Source of the DNA: Phreatobacter sp.
GTDB lineage: Bacteria; Pseudomonadota; Alphaproteobacteria; Rhizobiales; Phreatobacteraceae
Assembly (NCBI RefSeq): GCF_030691135.1
Contig: NZ_JAUYFA010000089.1
Span: forward strand, 1 to 64,000
DNA length: 64,000 bases
Direction: 5' to 3'
The notes beneath the pieces are model-generated. The model searched no databases, was not told the DNA's origin, and was given only the letters and a program-made list of their open reading frames with translations. Of this stretch, positions 27,352 to 36,074 are shown in pieces (the stretch's first letter is position 1; the number at the start of each line of letters is the position of its first letter). A program made the translations under genes and the position numbers.

Positions 27352-29811
27352 GTGACCCTCCCGGCCCTCCCCATCGATGCCGTCCTTCCCGCCCTGAAAG
27401 CCGCGCTGGCGGCTGGCCCGCGTGCCGTGGTCGTCGCACCGCCGGGGGCCGGCAAGTCGACGCGGGTGCCACTGGAACTGATGGCCGAGTCCTGGACCGG
27501 GACGGGCAAGATCCTGGTGCTGGAGCCGCGCCGGATCGCCGCCCGTGCCGTGGCCGACCGCATGGCGAGGACCCTCGGCGAGGAGGTCGGTGGCCAGGTC
27601 GGCCTCAGGGTCCGCTTCGGCTCGAAGGTTTCGGCGCGGACACGGGTCGAGGTCGTCACCGAAGGCATCTTCACCCGCATGATCCTCGACGACCCCGCAC
27701 TGACCGGCATCGCCGCCGTGCTCTTCGACGAGTTCCACGAGCGCAGCCTCGATGCCGATCTCGGTCTCGCTCTGGCGCTGGACGCACAGGCGGGCCTGCG
27801 CGAGGACCTGCGGATCCTCGTGATGTCGGCGACGCTGGACGGCGCGCGGGTGGCGAGGCTGCTCGCTGACGCGCCGCTGATCGAGAGCGCCGGGCGCGCC
27901 TTTACCGTCGAGACCCGCCATGTCGGCCGTGAACCGCAGGGGCGGCTCGAGGAGGAGGTGGCGCGCGTGGTGCGCCGGGCACTCGCCGAGGAGACCGGCT
28001 CGGCGCTCGTCTTCCTCCCCGGAGCCGCCGAAATCCGCCGCACCGCCGATCTGCTCGCCACCACGGTGAAGGACCCGGCGGTCGACATCGTGCAGCTCTT
28101 CGGCGCCCTCGACCGCGAGGTCCAGGACCGCGCCATCGCGCCCGCGCCTGCGGGGCGACGCAAGGTCGTGCTGGCGACCGCCATCGCCGAGACCTCGCTG
28201 ACCATCGAGGGCGTGCGGGTGGTGGTGGATTGCGGCCTCGCCCGCGTGCCGCGCTTCGAGCCGGATCTCGGGCTGACGCGGCTGGAGACGGTGCGCGTGT
28301 CGCGCGCCGCCGCCGACCAGCGCCGCGGCCGCGCCGGCCGGACCGAGCCGGGGGTGTGCTACCGGCTGTGGGACGAGGCGCAGGAGGGCGCCTTCCCGGC
28401 CTATGCGACGCCGGAAATCCTCGCCGCCGACCTCTCATCCTTCCTGCTCGACTGTGCCGCCTGGGGCGTCACCGATCCCGCGACGCTGGGCTTTCTCGAT
28501 CCGCCGCCCAAGCCGGCGCTGAGCGAGGCCCGCGCGCTGCTGGAGAGCCTCGGCGCCCTCGATGCGGATGGCCGCATCACCGCCGAGGGCAAGCTCTTGC
28601 GCGGCCTGCCGCTGGCGCCGCGTCTGGCGCGCATGGTGGTGGATGCCAGCGCACGCGGCGAGGGGCGGCTGGCGGCCGATCTGGCGCTGCTGGTCTCCGA
28701 ACGCGGCCTCGGCGGCGACGACGTCCATCTCGGCCACCGCCTCGACCGGCTCAGGACCGACCGCTCGCGCCGCGCCGAGGATGCGCGGCGGATGGCGGCG
28801 GGCTGGCTGCGCGAGGTGAGATCCGCGCCTGATGTCGGTTCCGGGCCGGAGCGGGCCGGCGCCGTGCTGGCGCTGGCCTTTCCGGACCGCATCGCCCGGG
28901 CCCGCGGCAAGGACGGTGATTTCGTTCTCGCCAACGGCCGTGGCGGCTCGGTGGACGCGGCGTCGCCCCTGGCGCGCGAGACCTTCCTCGCTGTGGCGGA
29001 GATCGGCGGCGTCGCGGCGCGGGCACGCATCCTGTCGGCCGCGCCGATCAACCTCGCGGAGATCGAGGAGGGGTTCGCCGACCGGATCGAGACGCGCGCG
29101 GAGGTGACCTTCGACAGGGGAGCGGCAGCGCTGCGGGCGCGGCGCGTTCGGCGTCTCGGCGCCGTCAGCCTCGGTGAGCAGACGCTTGCCGTGCCGCCGA
29201 ACGAGGCGAGCGCGCGGGCGCTCGCCGAAGGCATCGCGCAGCTCGGCCTCTCCCGCCTGCCCTGGTCGAAGCCGCAACTGGCGCTTCGCCACCGCGTCTC
29301 CTTCCTGCGCCGCGTCGACGAGGCTTTCCCCGATCTCTCCGACGAGGCGCTCGCCGCCACTGTCGCCGACTGGCTGGTGCCGCACATCCTCGGCAGGACG
29401 GCGCTGGCGCAGATCGGCGCCGACGACCTCGGCAACGCCCTCGACCAGCTGGTGCCATGGGACGTCAAGCGGCGGATCGAGACCGATCTGCCCAGCCATT
29501 TCGACGCGCCCTCCGGCCAGCGCCATCCGATCACCTATGAGGGCGAGGAGCCGGTCCTGTCGATCCGCGTGCAGGAACTGTTCGGTCTTGCCGTCCATCC
29601 GAGCATCGCCCGCGGCAAGATCCCGCTGGTGGTGGAGCTTCTGTCACCCGCCCATCGCCCGGTGCAGGTCACGCGCGACCTGCCCGGCTTCTGGAAGGGC
29701 TCCTACCAGGCGGTGAAATCAGAGATGAAGGGCCGCTATCCCCGGCATCCCTGGCCGGATGATCCCGCGGCAGCGACGGCGACGCACCGGGCCAAGCCGC
29801 GGGGCACCTGA
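27352..29811 (+). CDS. hrpB: ATP-dependent RNA helicase HrpB (DEAH-type)
   Basis: DExH-box helicase of unknown cellular role, 819 residues. Helicase motifs in order: I APPGAGKST (29-37), Ia LEPRRIAARA, Ib VVTEGIFTRM, II as DEFHER (the HrpB variant of DEAH), III MSATLDG, IV LVFLPGAAEI, V ATAIAETSLTIEGV, VI QRRGRAGRTEPG. The C-terminal HrpB-specific domain ends with PGFWKGSYQAVKSEMKGRYP and HPWPDDP, characteristic of the family. The start is GTG 27352 with GAAGGA some way upstream, so the exact start is not certain. Confidence 0.95.
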   Translation: MTLPALPIDAVLPALKAALAAGPRAVVVAPPGAGKSTRVPLELMAESWTGTGKILVLEPRRIAARAVADRMARTLGEEVGGQVGLRVRFGSKVSARTRVEVVTEGIFTRMILDDPALTGIAAVLFDEFHERSLDADLGLALALDAQAGLREDLRILVMSATLDGARVARLLADAPLIESAGRAFTVETRHVGREPQGRLEEEVARVVRRALAEETGSALVFLPGAAEIRRTADLLATTVKDPAVDIVQLFGALDREVQDRAIAPAPAGRRKVVLATAIAETSLTIEGVRVVVDCGLARVPRFEPDLGLTRLETVRVSRAAADQRRGRAGRTEPGVCYRLWDEAQEGAFPAYATPEILAADLSSFLLDCAAWGVTDPATLGFLDPPPKPALSEARALLESLGALDADGRITAEGKLLRGLPLAPRLARMVVDASARGEGRLAADLALLVSERGLGGDDVHLGHRLDRLRTDRSRRAEDARRMAAGWLREVRSAPDVGSGPERAGAVLALAFPDRIARARGKDGDFVLANGRGGSVDAASPLARETFLAVAEIGGVAARARILSAAPINLAEIEEGFADRIETRAEVTFDRGAAALRARRVRRLGAVSLGEQTLAVPPNEASARALAEGIAQLGLSRLPWSKPQLALRHRVSFLRRVDEAFPDLSDEALAATVADWLVPHILGRTALAQIGADDLGNALDQLVPWDVKRRIETDLPSHFDAPSGQRHPITYEGEEPVLSIRVQELFGLAVHPSIARGKIPLVVELLSPAHRPVQVTRDLPGFWKGSYQAVKSEMKGRYPRHPWPDDPAAATATHRAKPRGT

Positions 29812-29834
29812 CGGCGCCCCTGGCCGTGCAGCCA

Positions 29835-30419
29835 TCACGCTGACGTTCCGCATTCGTGGCGGACAGCGATTCTCAGGTGATGGGTGGCCGCGTCGCGGGA
29901 CAGCGGGCTCCCCGGAATGAGGCAAAGGCCTGCCAGGCCCAGCAGGATCGCGATGATCCGCCAGCTGGATTCATCCGGCGAAGGGCAGGCCCAGGTGCCC
30001 GCCGCCCGGCCGCGTGCGAGGAGAGACGACAGCCCCGCCTGCCATCGGTCGGTGCCCCGGGATGCCGCGTCGGCGAGCGCGGGGTCGCTTGACCCCAGTT
30101 CCGTGGCTTCCAGCCACAGGCGCCACAGGGCATCCGCCTCGACACTGAAGGCCCCGTCGACGAGGTCGGAAAGAACAGTCTCGGGCGCCTCTCCCATGCG
30201 GCCTGTGACGGACCGTTCGATGTCCGCGCCGATCACATGCGAGAAGGCCGCGGCCCGGAGCGCCGACCAGCTGAAATAATGTGCCAGCAAGCCGGCCGCG
30301 ACACCCAGGTCGGATGTGACGTCCCGGGTGGTGGCCGCCGCCAGCCCCTTCCGGAGGATGGTCCTCTCCGCGGCTTCCAGAATCAGCGTGCGACGATCTG
30401 CACCTTTCAGGCGGGGCAT
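29835..30419 (-). CDS. TetR family regulator, divergent from the DUF418 gene
   Basis: A 194-residue TetR repressor started at ATG 30419. The N-terminal helix-turn-helix occupies about 10-50 (TLILEAAERTILRKGLAAAT, TRDVTSDLGVAAGLLAHYFS); the wider ligand domain is alanine-rich. It faces the DUF418 membrane-protein gene across 70 bases that hold two tandem perfect palindromes, its likely operator. It is convergent with hrpB. The ligand is unknown; a hydrophobic compound sensed with the neighbour is a reasonable guess. Confidence 0.85.
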   Translation of the reverse strand: MPRLKGADRRTLILEAAERTILRKGLAAATTRDVTSDLGVAAGLLAHYFSWSALRAAAFSHVIGADIERSVTGRMGEAPETVLSDLVDGAFSVEADALWRLWLEATELGSSDPALADAASRGTDRWQAGLSSLLARGRAAGTWACPSPDESSWRIIAILLGLAGLCLIPGSPLSRDAATHHLRIAVRHECGTSA

Positions 30420-30436
30420 AGGGCACCTTGACTTTG

Positions 30437-30468
30437 TTGAGCGGTTGCTCAATTGAGCATCTGCTCAA
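30437..30468. promoter_or_regulatory. Tandem palindromic operator between TetR and DUF418 genes
   Basis: Two directly adjacent 16-bp palindromes of identical arms: TTGAGC-GGTT-GCTCAA (30437-30452) and TTGAGC-ATCT-GCTCAA (30453-30468). All arm bases are conserved while the 4-base spacers differ, the mark of a protein-binding site. It lies 17 bases from the TetR start and 21 bases from the DUF418 start, so binding would block both promoters. Confidence 0.85.
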
Positions 30469-30489
30469 CTCTGGCCCAAGGCGCGGACC

Positions 30490-31611
30490 ATGGCAAGAAC
30501 CGCCGACATCGACCTCCTGCGCTCGATCGCACTGATCGGCATCGCCGTCGTCAACATCCCCTTCCTCGCCAACCCTCCGACGCTTGTCCGTCCCACCGGC
30601 GCGGATGCCGTCGCGCAATTCCTGGTGGAGTGGCTGTTCCAGGGGAAATTCTTCATCCTGTTCTCCTTCGTCTTCGGATGGGGCTTCGCCGTGCAGATCG
30701 CCGCTGCACAGCGGGAGGGTCATTCTGCGGCCGCGCGGTTCAGCCTTCGCCTGAGCGGCCTGGCGCTCCTGGGAATCGCCCACGGCCTCCTGGTGTTTGC
30801 CGGCGATATCCTCCTCCTCTATGCGCTGCTGGGGGCGGGCCTCCTGCTGCTGCACACGGCGTCGCCGAAGGTCCTGCTCGGCGTCATGGCGGGATGTGTC
30901 GTCCTCGCCATGGCCAGCCTCGCGCTGCTTGGCGCCCTTCTGCCCGATATCTTGGCGGCGATGGTGCCGCCGCCGACCACCGGGGGCTATCGCGGGGGAA
31001 TCGCCGACAGCATTCGGCAGCGCATCGGTGAATGGCCGTCCGCATTCGCCTTCGTTGTGCTGTTCAACGGGCCGATCGCCTTCGCGGCCTTTGCGGCCGG
31101 GCTGTTCGCGGCGAGGCGGGGGGCATTGGATCCGGGTTCGCCGATCCATGCCCGGTTCGACAGGGCGCTTCCCTGGTTCCTGGTCGTCGGGCTCGGATTG
31201 AATGGGGTCTATGCCGCTGCCATGGCCGGCCTGTTTGGCGAGGGACTTGCGGCACTGGCCGGCTTCGTGCTGCTCGCCGTCGCCGCGCCCATCCTCTCGA
31301 TCGCCTATCTTCTCCTGATCATCCGGGCGTCGCGGCGATGGCAAGCCGCAGACATCATCGCCAGGCCCGGCCGCATGTCGCTGACCGGCTATGTCCTCGA
31401 GGGGGTTCTGGCCGGGCTCATCTTCAACGGCTACGGCCTCGGGCTCTATGGCACCGTCGGGGCCATGGGCTGTCTCCTGATCGCCCTCGGCGTGGCTGCG
31501 GCGACGCATCTCGCCGCAACCCTGTGGCTGCGTGTCTTTCAGCAGGGGCCGCTCGAGGCGGTCCTCCGGTGGTGGACGCGGCTTGCCGACCACAGGACCC
31601 TCGGCCGGTGA
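30490..31611 (+). CDS. DUF418 (YeiB-like) membrane protein
   Basis: A polytopic inner-membrane protein of 373 residues with about nine to ten hydrophobic segments. The family start is DIDLLRSIALIGIAVVNI (6-24) and the DUF418 region near the end has GRMSLTGYVLEGVLAGLIF, GYGLGLYGTVG and QGPLEAVLRWWT. No catalytic function is established for the family; it is related to acyltransferase-3-like membrane proteins. Its only evident partner is the divergent TetR regulator, which suggests that it is induced by a chemical signal. It is convergent with the quinone oxidoreductase gene with 3 bases between stops. Confidence 0.88.
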   Translation: MARTADIDLLRSIALIGIAVVNIPFLANPPTLVRPTGADAVAQFLVEWLFQGKFFILFSFVFGWGFAVQIAAAQREGHSAAARFSLRLSGLALLGIAHGLLVFAGDILLLYALLGAGLLLLHTASPKVLLGVMAGCVVLAMASLALLGALLPDILAAMVPPPTTGGYRGGIADSIRQRIGEWPSAFAFVVLFNGPIAFAAFAAGLFAARRGALDPGSPIHARFDRALPWFLVVGLGLNGVYAAAMAGLFGEGLAALAGFVLLAVAAPILSIAYLLLIIRASRRWQAADIIARPGRMSLTGYVLEGVLAGLIFNGYGLGLYGTVGAMGCLLIALGVAAATHLAATLWLRVFQQGPLEAVLRWWTRLADHRTLGR

Positions 31612-31614
31612 GCC

Positions 31615-32595
31615 TCACGGCGTGATGAGGATCGCACCGGTCGTCGCTCGCGCCTCCGCCGCCCTGTGGGCCGCGGCGATGTCGGCAAGGGCGAAACGCG
31701 CGCCGATGTCGACGGCGACATGCCCCGCTGCGATGGCGGCGAAGAGCTCGGCGGCGTTCTCGCGGAACACTGCGGGGTCGGCATTGTGCGGGAAGACCGA
31801 GGGGCGGGTGAGGAAGAGACAGCCCTTCTTGTTGAGGAGTTCCGGGTGGATATCGGGCGCCGGCCCGGAGGCCGCGCCGTAGGAGACCATCAGGCCGAAG
31901 GGCTGGATGCAGTCGAGGGACTTCAGGAACGTGTCCTTGCCGACGGCGTCATAGACCACCCGCGCCTTGCGGCCGCCCGTGGCGGCGAGCACCGCCGCCG
32001 GCCAATCCTCCTGCCGGTAGTCGACGGCATGGTCGGCGCCGATGCGCCTCGCCAGCGCACATTTCTCCGGTCCGCCGGCGGTGGCGATCACCTCGGCGCC
32101 GAGCGCCTTGCCCCAGCGCACCAGGATCTGCCCGACGCCGCCGGCCGCCGAATGGACGAGGATGAGGTCGCCGGGCGCGACCCGGTGGGTCTTGCGCAGC
32201 AGGTACTGGGCGGTCAGCCCCTTGAAGATGAGCGTCGCGGCGGCCTCGTCAGAGACGCTGTCAGGGAGTTTCACAAGGCGCTCGGCCGGCACGATGCGGC
32301 GGTCGGCATAGGCGCCGATGCCGGCATTGATGTAGGCGACGCGGTCGCCGGGGGCGACCGAGGTGACGCCGGGCCCGACGGCCTCGACCACGCCCGCCGC
32401 CTCGTGGCCGAGCCCGGTCGGCGTGGGCAGCGGATAGGTGCCGCGGCGCTGGTAGACGTCGATGAAGTTGAAGCCGATGGCGGTCTGGCGGATCTGCACC
32501 TCGCCCGGGCCAGGCGGCGGCAGCTCGAGGGTCTCGATCGCCATCACCTCCGGTTCGCCGAAGCCGTGAAGCCGAACCGCGCGTGCCGTCGCCAT
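31615..32595 (-). CDS. NADPH:quinone oxidoreductase, zinc-independent MDR family
   Basis: A 326-residue medium-chain reductase of the QorA type that reduces quinones with NADPH. The substrate-binding half has FIDVYQRRGTYPLPTPTGLG and GHEAAGVVEAVGPGV. The nucleotide-binding motif is HSAAGGVGQILVRWGKALGA, with AVDYRQEDW and VYDAVGKDTF following. No zinc-binding Cys cluster is present. ATG 32595 gives the usual length; the same frame remains open to 34476 across the opposite-strand genes but without similarity. It is divergent from mvaB with about 140 bases between. Confidence 0.92.
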   Translation of the reverse strand: MATARAVRLHGFGEPEVMAIETLELPPPGPGEVQIRQTAIGFNFIDVYQRRGTYPLPTPTGLGHEAAGVVEAVGPGVTSVAPGDRVAYINAGIGAYADRRIVPAERLVKLPDSVSDEAAATLIFKGLTAQYLLRKTHRVAPGDLILVHSAAGGVGQILVRWGKALGAEVIATAGGPEKCALARRIGADHAVDYRQEDWPAAVLAATGGRKARVVYDAVGKDTFLKSLDCIQPFGLMVSYGAASGPAPDIHPELLNKKGCLFLTRPSVFPHNADPAVFRENAAELFAAIAAGHVAVDIGARFALADIAAAHRAAEARATTGAILITP

Positions 32596-32736
32596 GGGCG
32601 TGTCTCCCTCGTGTCGTCTCTCGTTGCCGCTTTCGGCGGAGCGCGATGCTATGCCATGGCGCAGGGTGCGCCGCCATCCGGCCGTCTTGCCATGGCCGTC
32701 GTCTTTGCCGACAAACACGCGGTGCGGAGGAATGCC

Positions 32737-33654
32737 ATGACGAAGACGCCACGCTCGGTCGAGATCATCGAGGTCGCCCCGCGCGACGGGCTGCAGAACG
32801 AGAAGGTCATGGTCTCGACGGAGGACAAGATCAGTCTCGTCGAGCGCTCCTTTGCCGCCGGCTTCCGCCATGTCGAGGCGGTGTCCTTCGCCAATCCGAA
32901 GCGGGTGCCGCAAATGGCCGATGCGGAAGGCGTGATGGCAGGGCTCGGGCCGCGCCGGGCCGGTCGCAACCTGATCGGCCTTGCCCTCAACGCGCGCGGC
33001 GCCGAGCGGGCCGTGGCGGCGGAGTGCAGCCAGATCAATTATGTCGTCGTCGCTTCCGAGACCTTCGCCAACCGCAACCAGAACGCCTCGGTCGAGGATC
33101 TGGTGAAGGGCACCCGCGAGGTCGCAGCCATCGCGCGCGCGGCGGGCGTGCCCCTGTCCATCTCGCTCGCCACCGCCTTCGGCTGCCCCTTCGACGGTGA
33201 GGTGCCGGTGGAGCGGGTCATGGGCATCGTGGAGGAGCTGCTGAAGAGCGATCCCTTCGATATCGGCTTCGCCGACACGATCGGCTGCGCCGTGCCGCCG
33301 CAGGTGACGGAGATGCTGGCGCGCGCGCGCTCTATGTCCGCCACGATCAAGTGGCGCTGCCATTTCCACGACACGCGCAATACCGGCGTCGCCAATGCCA
33401 TCGCCGCGGTGGAGGCGGGGGTCGACTTCCTCGATGCCTCGACCGGCGGCACCGGCGGCTGTCCCTTCGCCCCGGCGGCGACGGGCAATGTCGCCACCGA
33501 GGACCTCGTCTATGTCTTCGACCGCATGGGCATCGCGACCGGGCTCGACATCGACAGGCTGCTCGACACCTCGCGCTGGCTCGCCGGTGTGCTCGGCAAG
33601 CCGCTGCCCTCGGCGCTCGGCCGGGCCGGCGTGTTCCCGGCGCGGGCGGCCTGA
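32737..33654 (+). CDS. mvaB: Hydroxymethylglutaryl-CoA lyase
   Basis: Cleaves HMG-CoA to acetoacetate and acetyl-CoA, the last step of leucine breakdown, or a related lyase reaction. The 305-residue TIM-barrel protein has EVAPRDGLQNE (12-22, catalytic Arg16 and Asp17), metal-binding HFHDTRN (His209, His211) and the active-site loop GGTGGCPFAPAATGN with Cys242. The signature differs slightly from the classic one (Thr in place of Ser-Val-Ala before GGCP), so hydroxymethylglutaryl-CoA is likely but not certain. A good ribosome-binding site GGAGGA precedes ATG 32737. The threonine dehydratase-like gene starts 3 bases after its stop. Confidence 0.87.
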   Translation: MTKTPRSVEIIEVAPRDGLQNEKVMVSTEDKISLVERSFAAGFRHVEAVSFANPKRVPQMADAEGVMAGLGPRRAGRNLIGLALNARGAERAVAAECSQINYVVVASETFANRNQNASVEDLVKGTREVAAIARAAGVPLSISLATAFGCPFDGEVPVERVMGIVEELLKSDPFDIGFADTIGCAVPPQVTEMLARARSMSATIKWRCHFHDTRNTGVANAIAAVEAGVDFLDASTGGTGGCPFAPAATGNVATEDLVYVFDRMGIATGLDIDRLLDTSRWLAGVLGKPLPSALGRAGVFPARAA

Positions 33655-33657
33655 GCC

Positions 33658-34635
33658 ATGCAGCCCTTCAGCCTCGACGAACTCAACGCCGCCCATGCCC
33701 TGGTGCAGACGGCCATGCCGCCGACACCGGCCTTCGCCTGGCCGCTGCTCGCCGCACGATACGGTTGCGAGGTCGTGGTCAAACACGAGAACCACACGCC
33801 GACCGGCGCCTTCAAGGTGCGCGGAGGGCTGGTTTATGTCGACCGTCTCGTGCGCGAGCGCCCGCATGTGAAGGGCATGGTATCCGCCACCCGCGGCAAT
33901 CACGGCCAGAGCCTCGCCTTCGCCGCCCGCCGGGTCGGCCTGCCGGTGGTCATCGTCGTGCCGCACGGCAATTCGGTGGAGAAGAACGCGGCGATGAAGG
34001 CCTTCGGCGCCGAGCTCGTCGAGCATGGCCGCGACTTCGACGAGGCGCGGGCGCGGGCGGTCGAGATCGCGGGCGAGCGCGGCTACGAGTTCGCCGCCTC
34101 GTTCCAGCGCGACCTCGTGATGGGCGTCGGCACCTATGCCCTGGAGCTCTTCACGGCCCATCCCGATCTTGACGTTGTTTATGTGCCGATCGGCCTCGGT
34201 TCGGGAATCTGCGGCGTGATCGCCGCCCGCGATCTCCTGGGACTTCCGACCGAGGTCGTCGCCGTGGTGGCCGAGAATGCGCCTGCCTATGCGCTGTCGC
34301 TGGCGGCGGGCCGGGTGGTGGAGACCAATGACGCGACCAGCTTCGCCGACGGCATGGCGGTGCGCATTCCCAGCCCTGAGGCCTTCGCCCTGATCGCGCG
34401 AGGGGTGGCGCGCTGCATCGCGGTCTCCGAGGACGCCATCGCCGAGGCGATGCGCATCTACTGGACCGATACCCACAATGCCGCCGAGGGGGCGGGCGCC
34501 GCCGCGCTGGCGGCGCTGGCAATCGAGGCCGGCGGGCTGAAGGGCCGGAAGGCGGGCGTCATCCTGTCGGGCCAGAACGTCGACCTGCCGGTGATGAGCG
34601 CGGTTCTCGCCGGTCGGACCCCCGCGGCGGCCTGA
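33658..34635 (+). CDS. Threonine dehydratase-like PLP enzyme (fold type II)
   Basis: A 325-residue fold-type II PLP enzyme of the threonine/serine dehydratase family without an ACT regulatory domain. The Schiff-base Lys53 is in [26 protein letters not shown] and VPIGLGSGICG (phosphate-binding glycine loop) are in place, and LSGQNVD near the end is the usual SGGN-like position changed to SGQN. It is translationally close to mvaB, so an amino acid degradation role is plausible. Threo-3-hydroxyaspartate dehydratase or serine racemase are alternatives. Confidence 0.85.
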   Translation: MQPFSLDELNAAHALVQTAMPPTPAFAWPLLAARYGCEVVVKHENHTPTGAFKVRGGLVYVDRLVRERPHVKGMVSATRGNHGQSLAFAARRVGLPVVIVVPHGNSVEKNAAMKAFGAELVEHGRDFDEARARAVEIAGERGYEFAASFQRDLVMGVGTYALELFTAHPDLDVVYVPIGLGSGICGVIAARDLLGLPTEVVAVVAENAPAYALSLAAGRVVETNDATSFADGMAVRIPSPEAFALIARGVARCIAVSEDAIAEAMRIYWTDTHNAAEGAGAAALAALAIEAGGLKGRKAGVILSGQNVDLPVMSAVLAGRTPAAA

Positions 34636-34655
34636 GGTCGCGGGACGACGGGGTT

Positions 34656-34805
34656 CCCCACCCTTACCCTCCCCTCGCTGGCGCGAGGAGAGGGGGACTT
34701 TGACGTCCAGACCCTCGCCGTCCCTTCGTGCCTGGCTCGGCCGTCGAAGAGAAGGCGCTAGGCTGTAGTCCCCCTCTCCGCGCAGCGGGGAGGGTGCGGG
34801 TGGGG
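34656..34805. repeat. Intergenic palindromic (REP-like) element
   Basis: Two arms of about 40 bases in inverted orientation: left 34656-34698 (begins CCCCACCC, ends GAGAGGGGGACT) and right 34767-34805 (begins AGTCCCCCTCTCC, ends GCGGGTGGGG), with about 68 bases between. Each arm also contains a small internal hairpin (left TCGCTGGCGCGA, right CGCGCAGCG). Many alphaproteobacterial genomes have dispersed repeats of this look between genes. It fills most of the 274-base gap between the dehydratase and fxsA. Confidence 0.75.
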
Positions 34806-34909
34806 CCTACCTGCTTCACCGTCTGCCCCGCCCCGCCCCGCCCCTGCGACGGCGCATCTGCTTGCGAAAAGGCGAGGGAAGGACCAGCTATGTCGGCGGA
34901 GATTTTGAG

Positions 34910-35374
34910 ATGATTCAACTGCGCTGGCTCGTGCTCGGCCTGATCGCGCTGCCCTTCCTGGAATTCGCCACGTTCTTCTTCGTGGCGGGCCAGATCGGCT
35001 TTCTAGGCGCTCTGTTCGGGGTCGTCCTCACCTCCTTCCTCGGCATCATGCTGCTGAAGGGCGGGGCGAAGCTCCTGCTCGCCCAGGTGATGCGCTCGGG
35101 CGGCGTCGTGCTGATGAGCGGCGAGGCGGCACGCAGCGGCATGCTGACCGCCTTTGCCGGCCTCCTTCTCGCTATTCCCGGCTTCGTCACGGACGTGATC
35201 GCGGTGATCCTGCTCGTCCCGGCGCTGCGCGGCCTTCTCTCCCGCGGCGGCCTGACCACCACCGGCCAGCGCCCGCCGCCGCCGGGTGTCGTCGACCTCG
35301 AGCCCGCCGACTGGCGCGAGGAGCGCCGGCCGCCCGGCGCCGATCCGCGGCTCGGCCCGCCGGGCAAGAGCTGA
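34910..35374 (+). CDS. fxsA: FxsA family membrane protein
   Basis: A 154-residue cytoplasmic-membrane protein of the FxsA family, whose overproduction relieves phage F exclusion in E. coli. It has four hydrophobic segments (about 4-24, 27-50, 77-97, 100-120), with FLEFATFFFVAGQIGFLGAL and AFAGLLLAIPGFVTDVIAVI as family landmarks, and a proline-rich cytoplasmic tail. ATG 34910 has GGAG about 9 bases upstream. secB follows 111 bases downstream, a common alphaproteobacterial pairing. Confidence 0.9.
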   Translation: MIQLRWLVLGLIALPFLEFATFFFVAGQIGFLGALFGVVLTSFLGIMLLKGGAKLLLAQVMRSGGVVLMSGEAARSGMLTAFAGLLLAIPGFVTDVIAVILLVPALRGLLSRGGLTTTGQRPPPPGVVDLEPADWREERRPPGADPRLGPPGKS

Positions 35375-35485
35375 TCGCCTGCCGCTTCACCTTGCCCGCA
35401 CCGGTGCTCGCGTGCTAGCGAGCCCGCCACGGATCGACAGACCACCTCGAAGCCGCCCGTCTGCGGCGCCAACGGAGATTTCCTG

Positions 35486-35971
35486 ATGACCCCGAACGGC
35501 GACACCGCCCTCGACGCGGCCCCGCAGCTCAATGTGCTCGCCCAGTACGTTCGCGACTTCTCGTTCGAGAACCGCAACGCCCCGCGCTCGCTGATGCCGC
35601 AGAACGACCAGCCGGCGATCAACATCCAGATCAACGTCAACGCCAATCCGATCAGCGAGCAGGAGTTCCAGATCGAACTCACCATCGACGGCGACGCCAA
35701 GACCAAGGAAATGACGCTCTTCAAGTTCGAGCTCATCTTCGGCGGCATCTTCCGCATCGCCAACGTGCCGCAGGAGGCCGTTCATCCCATCGTGCTGATC
35801 GAGTGCCCGCGCCTGCTGTTCCCCTTCGCCCGGCAGATCATCGCCAATGCGACGCGCGACGGCGGCTTCCCGCCGCTCTATCTCGATCCGGTCGATTTCG
35901 CCGCCCTCTACCGCCAGCGCATGGCCGAAACCGGCGGCCAGCTGCCGGGCGGCGCGCCGCTGACGCAGTGA
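35486..35971 (+). CDS. secB: Protein export chaperone SecB
   Basis: Tetrameric chaperone that keeps preproteins unfolded and passes them to SecA. The 161-residue protein has [51 protein letters not shown] and [20 protein letters not shown], all SecB hallmarks, and the typical acidic-poor Gly/Pro-rich tail. ACGGAG precedes the ATG by about 9 bases. A rho-independent terminator follows directly. Confidence 0.97.
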   Translation: MTPNGDTALDAAPQLNVLAQYVRDFSFENRNAPRSLMPQNDQPAINIQINVNANPISEQEFQIELTIDGDAKTKEMTLFKFELIFGGIFRIANVPQEAVHPIVLIECPRLLFPFARQIIANATRDGGFPPLYLDPVDFAALYRQRMAETGGQLPGGAPLTQ

Positions 35972-35996
35972 ACCGTTCCTGATCACAGGGATGCGG

Positions 35997-36023
35997 AAGC
36001 CGGGCCCAGCGCCCGGCTTTTTT
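35997..36023 (+). terminator. Rho-independent terminator after secB
   Basis: Stem AAGCCGGGC (35997-36005), loop CCAGC, GCCCGGCTT (36011-36019) followed by a run of six T. It is the clearest intrinsic terminator in the window, 26 bases past the secB stop. Confidence 0.93.
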
Positions 36024-36074
36024 CGTAGGCCGACAGGGCCGCCGGCCGACCGCCGCTGAAAGGCCGAACCGCCG

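Noticed and set aside
31615-34476. The quinone oxidoreductase frame extended upstream to 34476 (953 codons)
   Set aside because: Only the part downstream of ATG 32595 matches the family. The rest is antisense to mvaB and the threonine dehydratase-like gene and has low-complexity composition.
34664-34918. A minus-strand frame across the palindromic intergenic element
   Set aside because: It runs through both repeat arms, has no family similarity and no ribosome-binding site.
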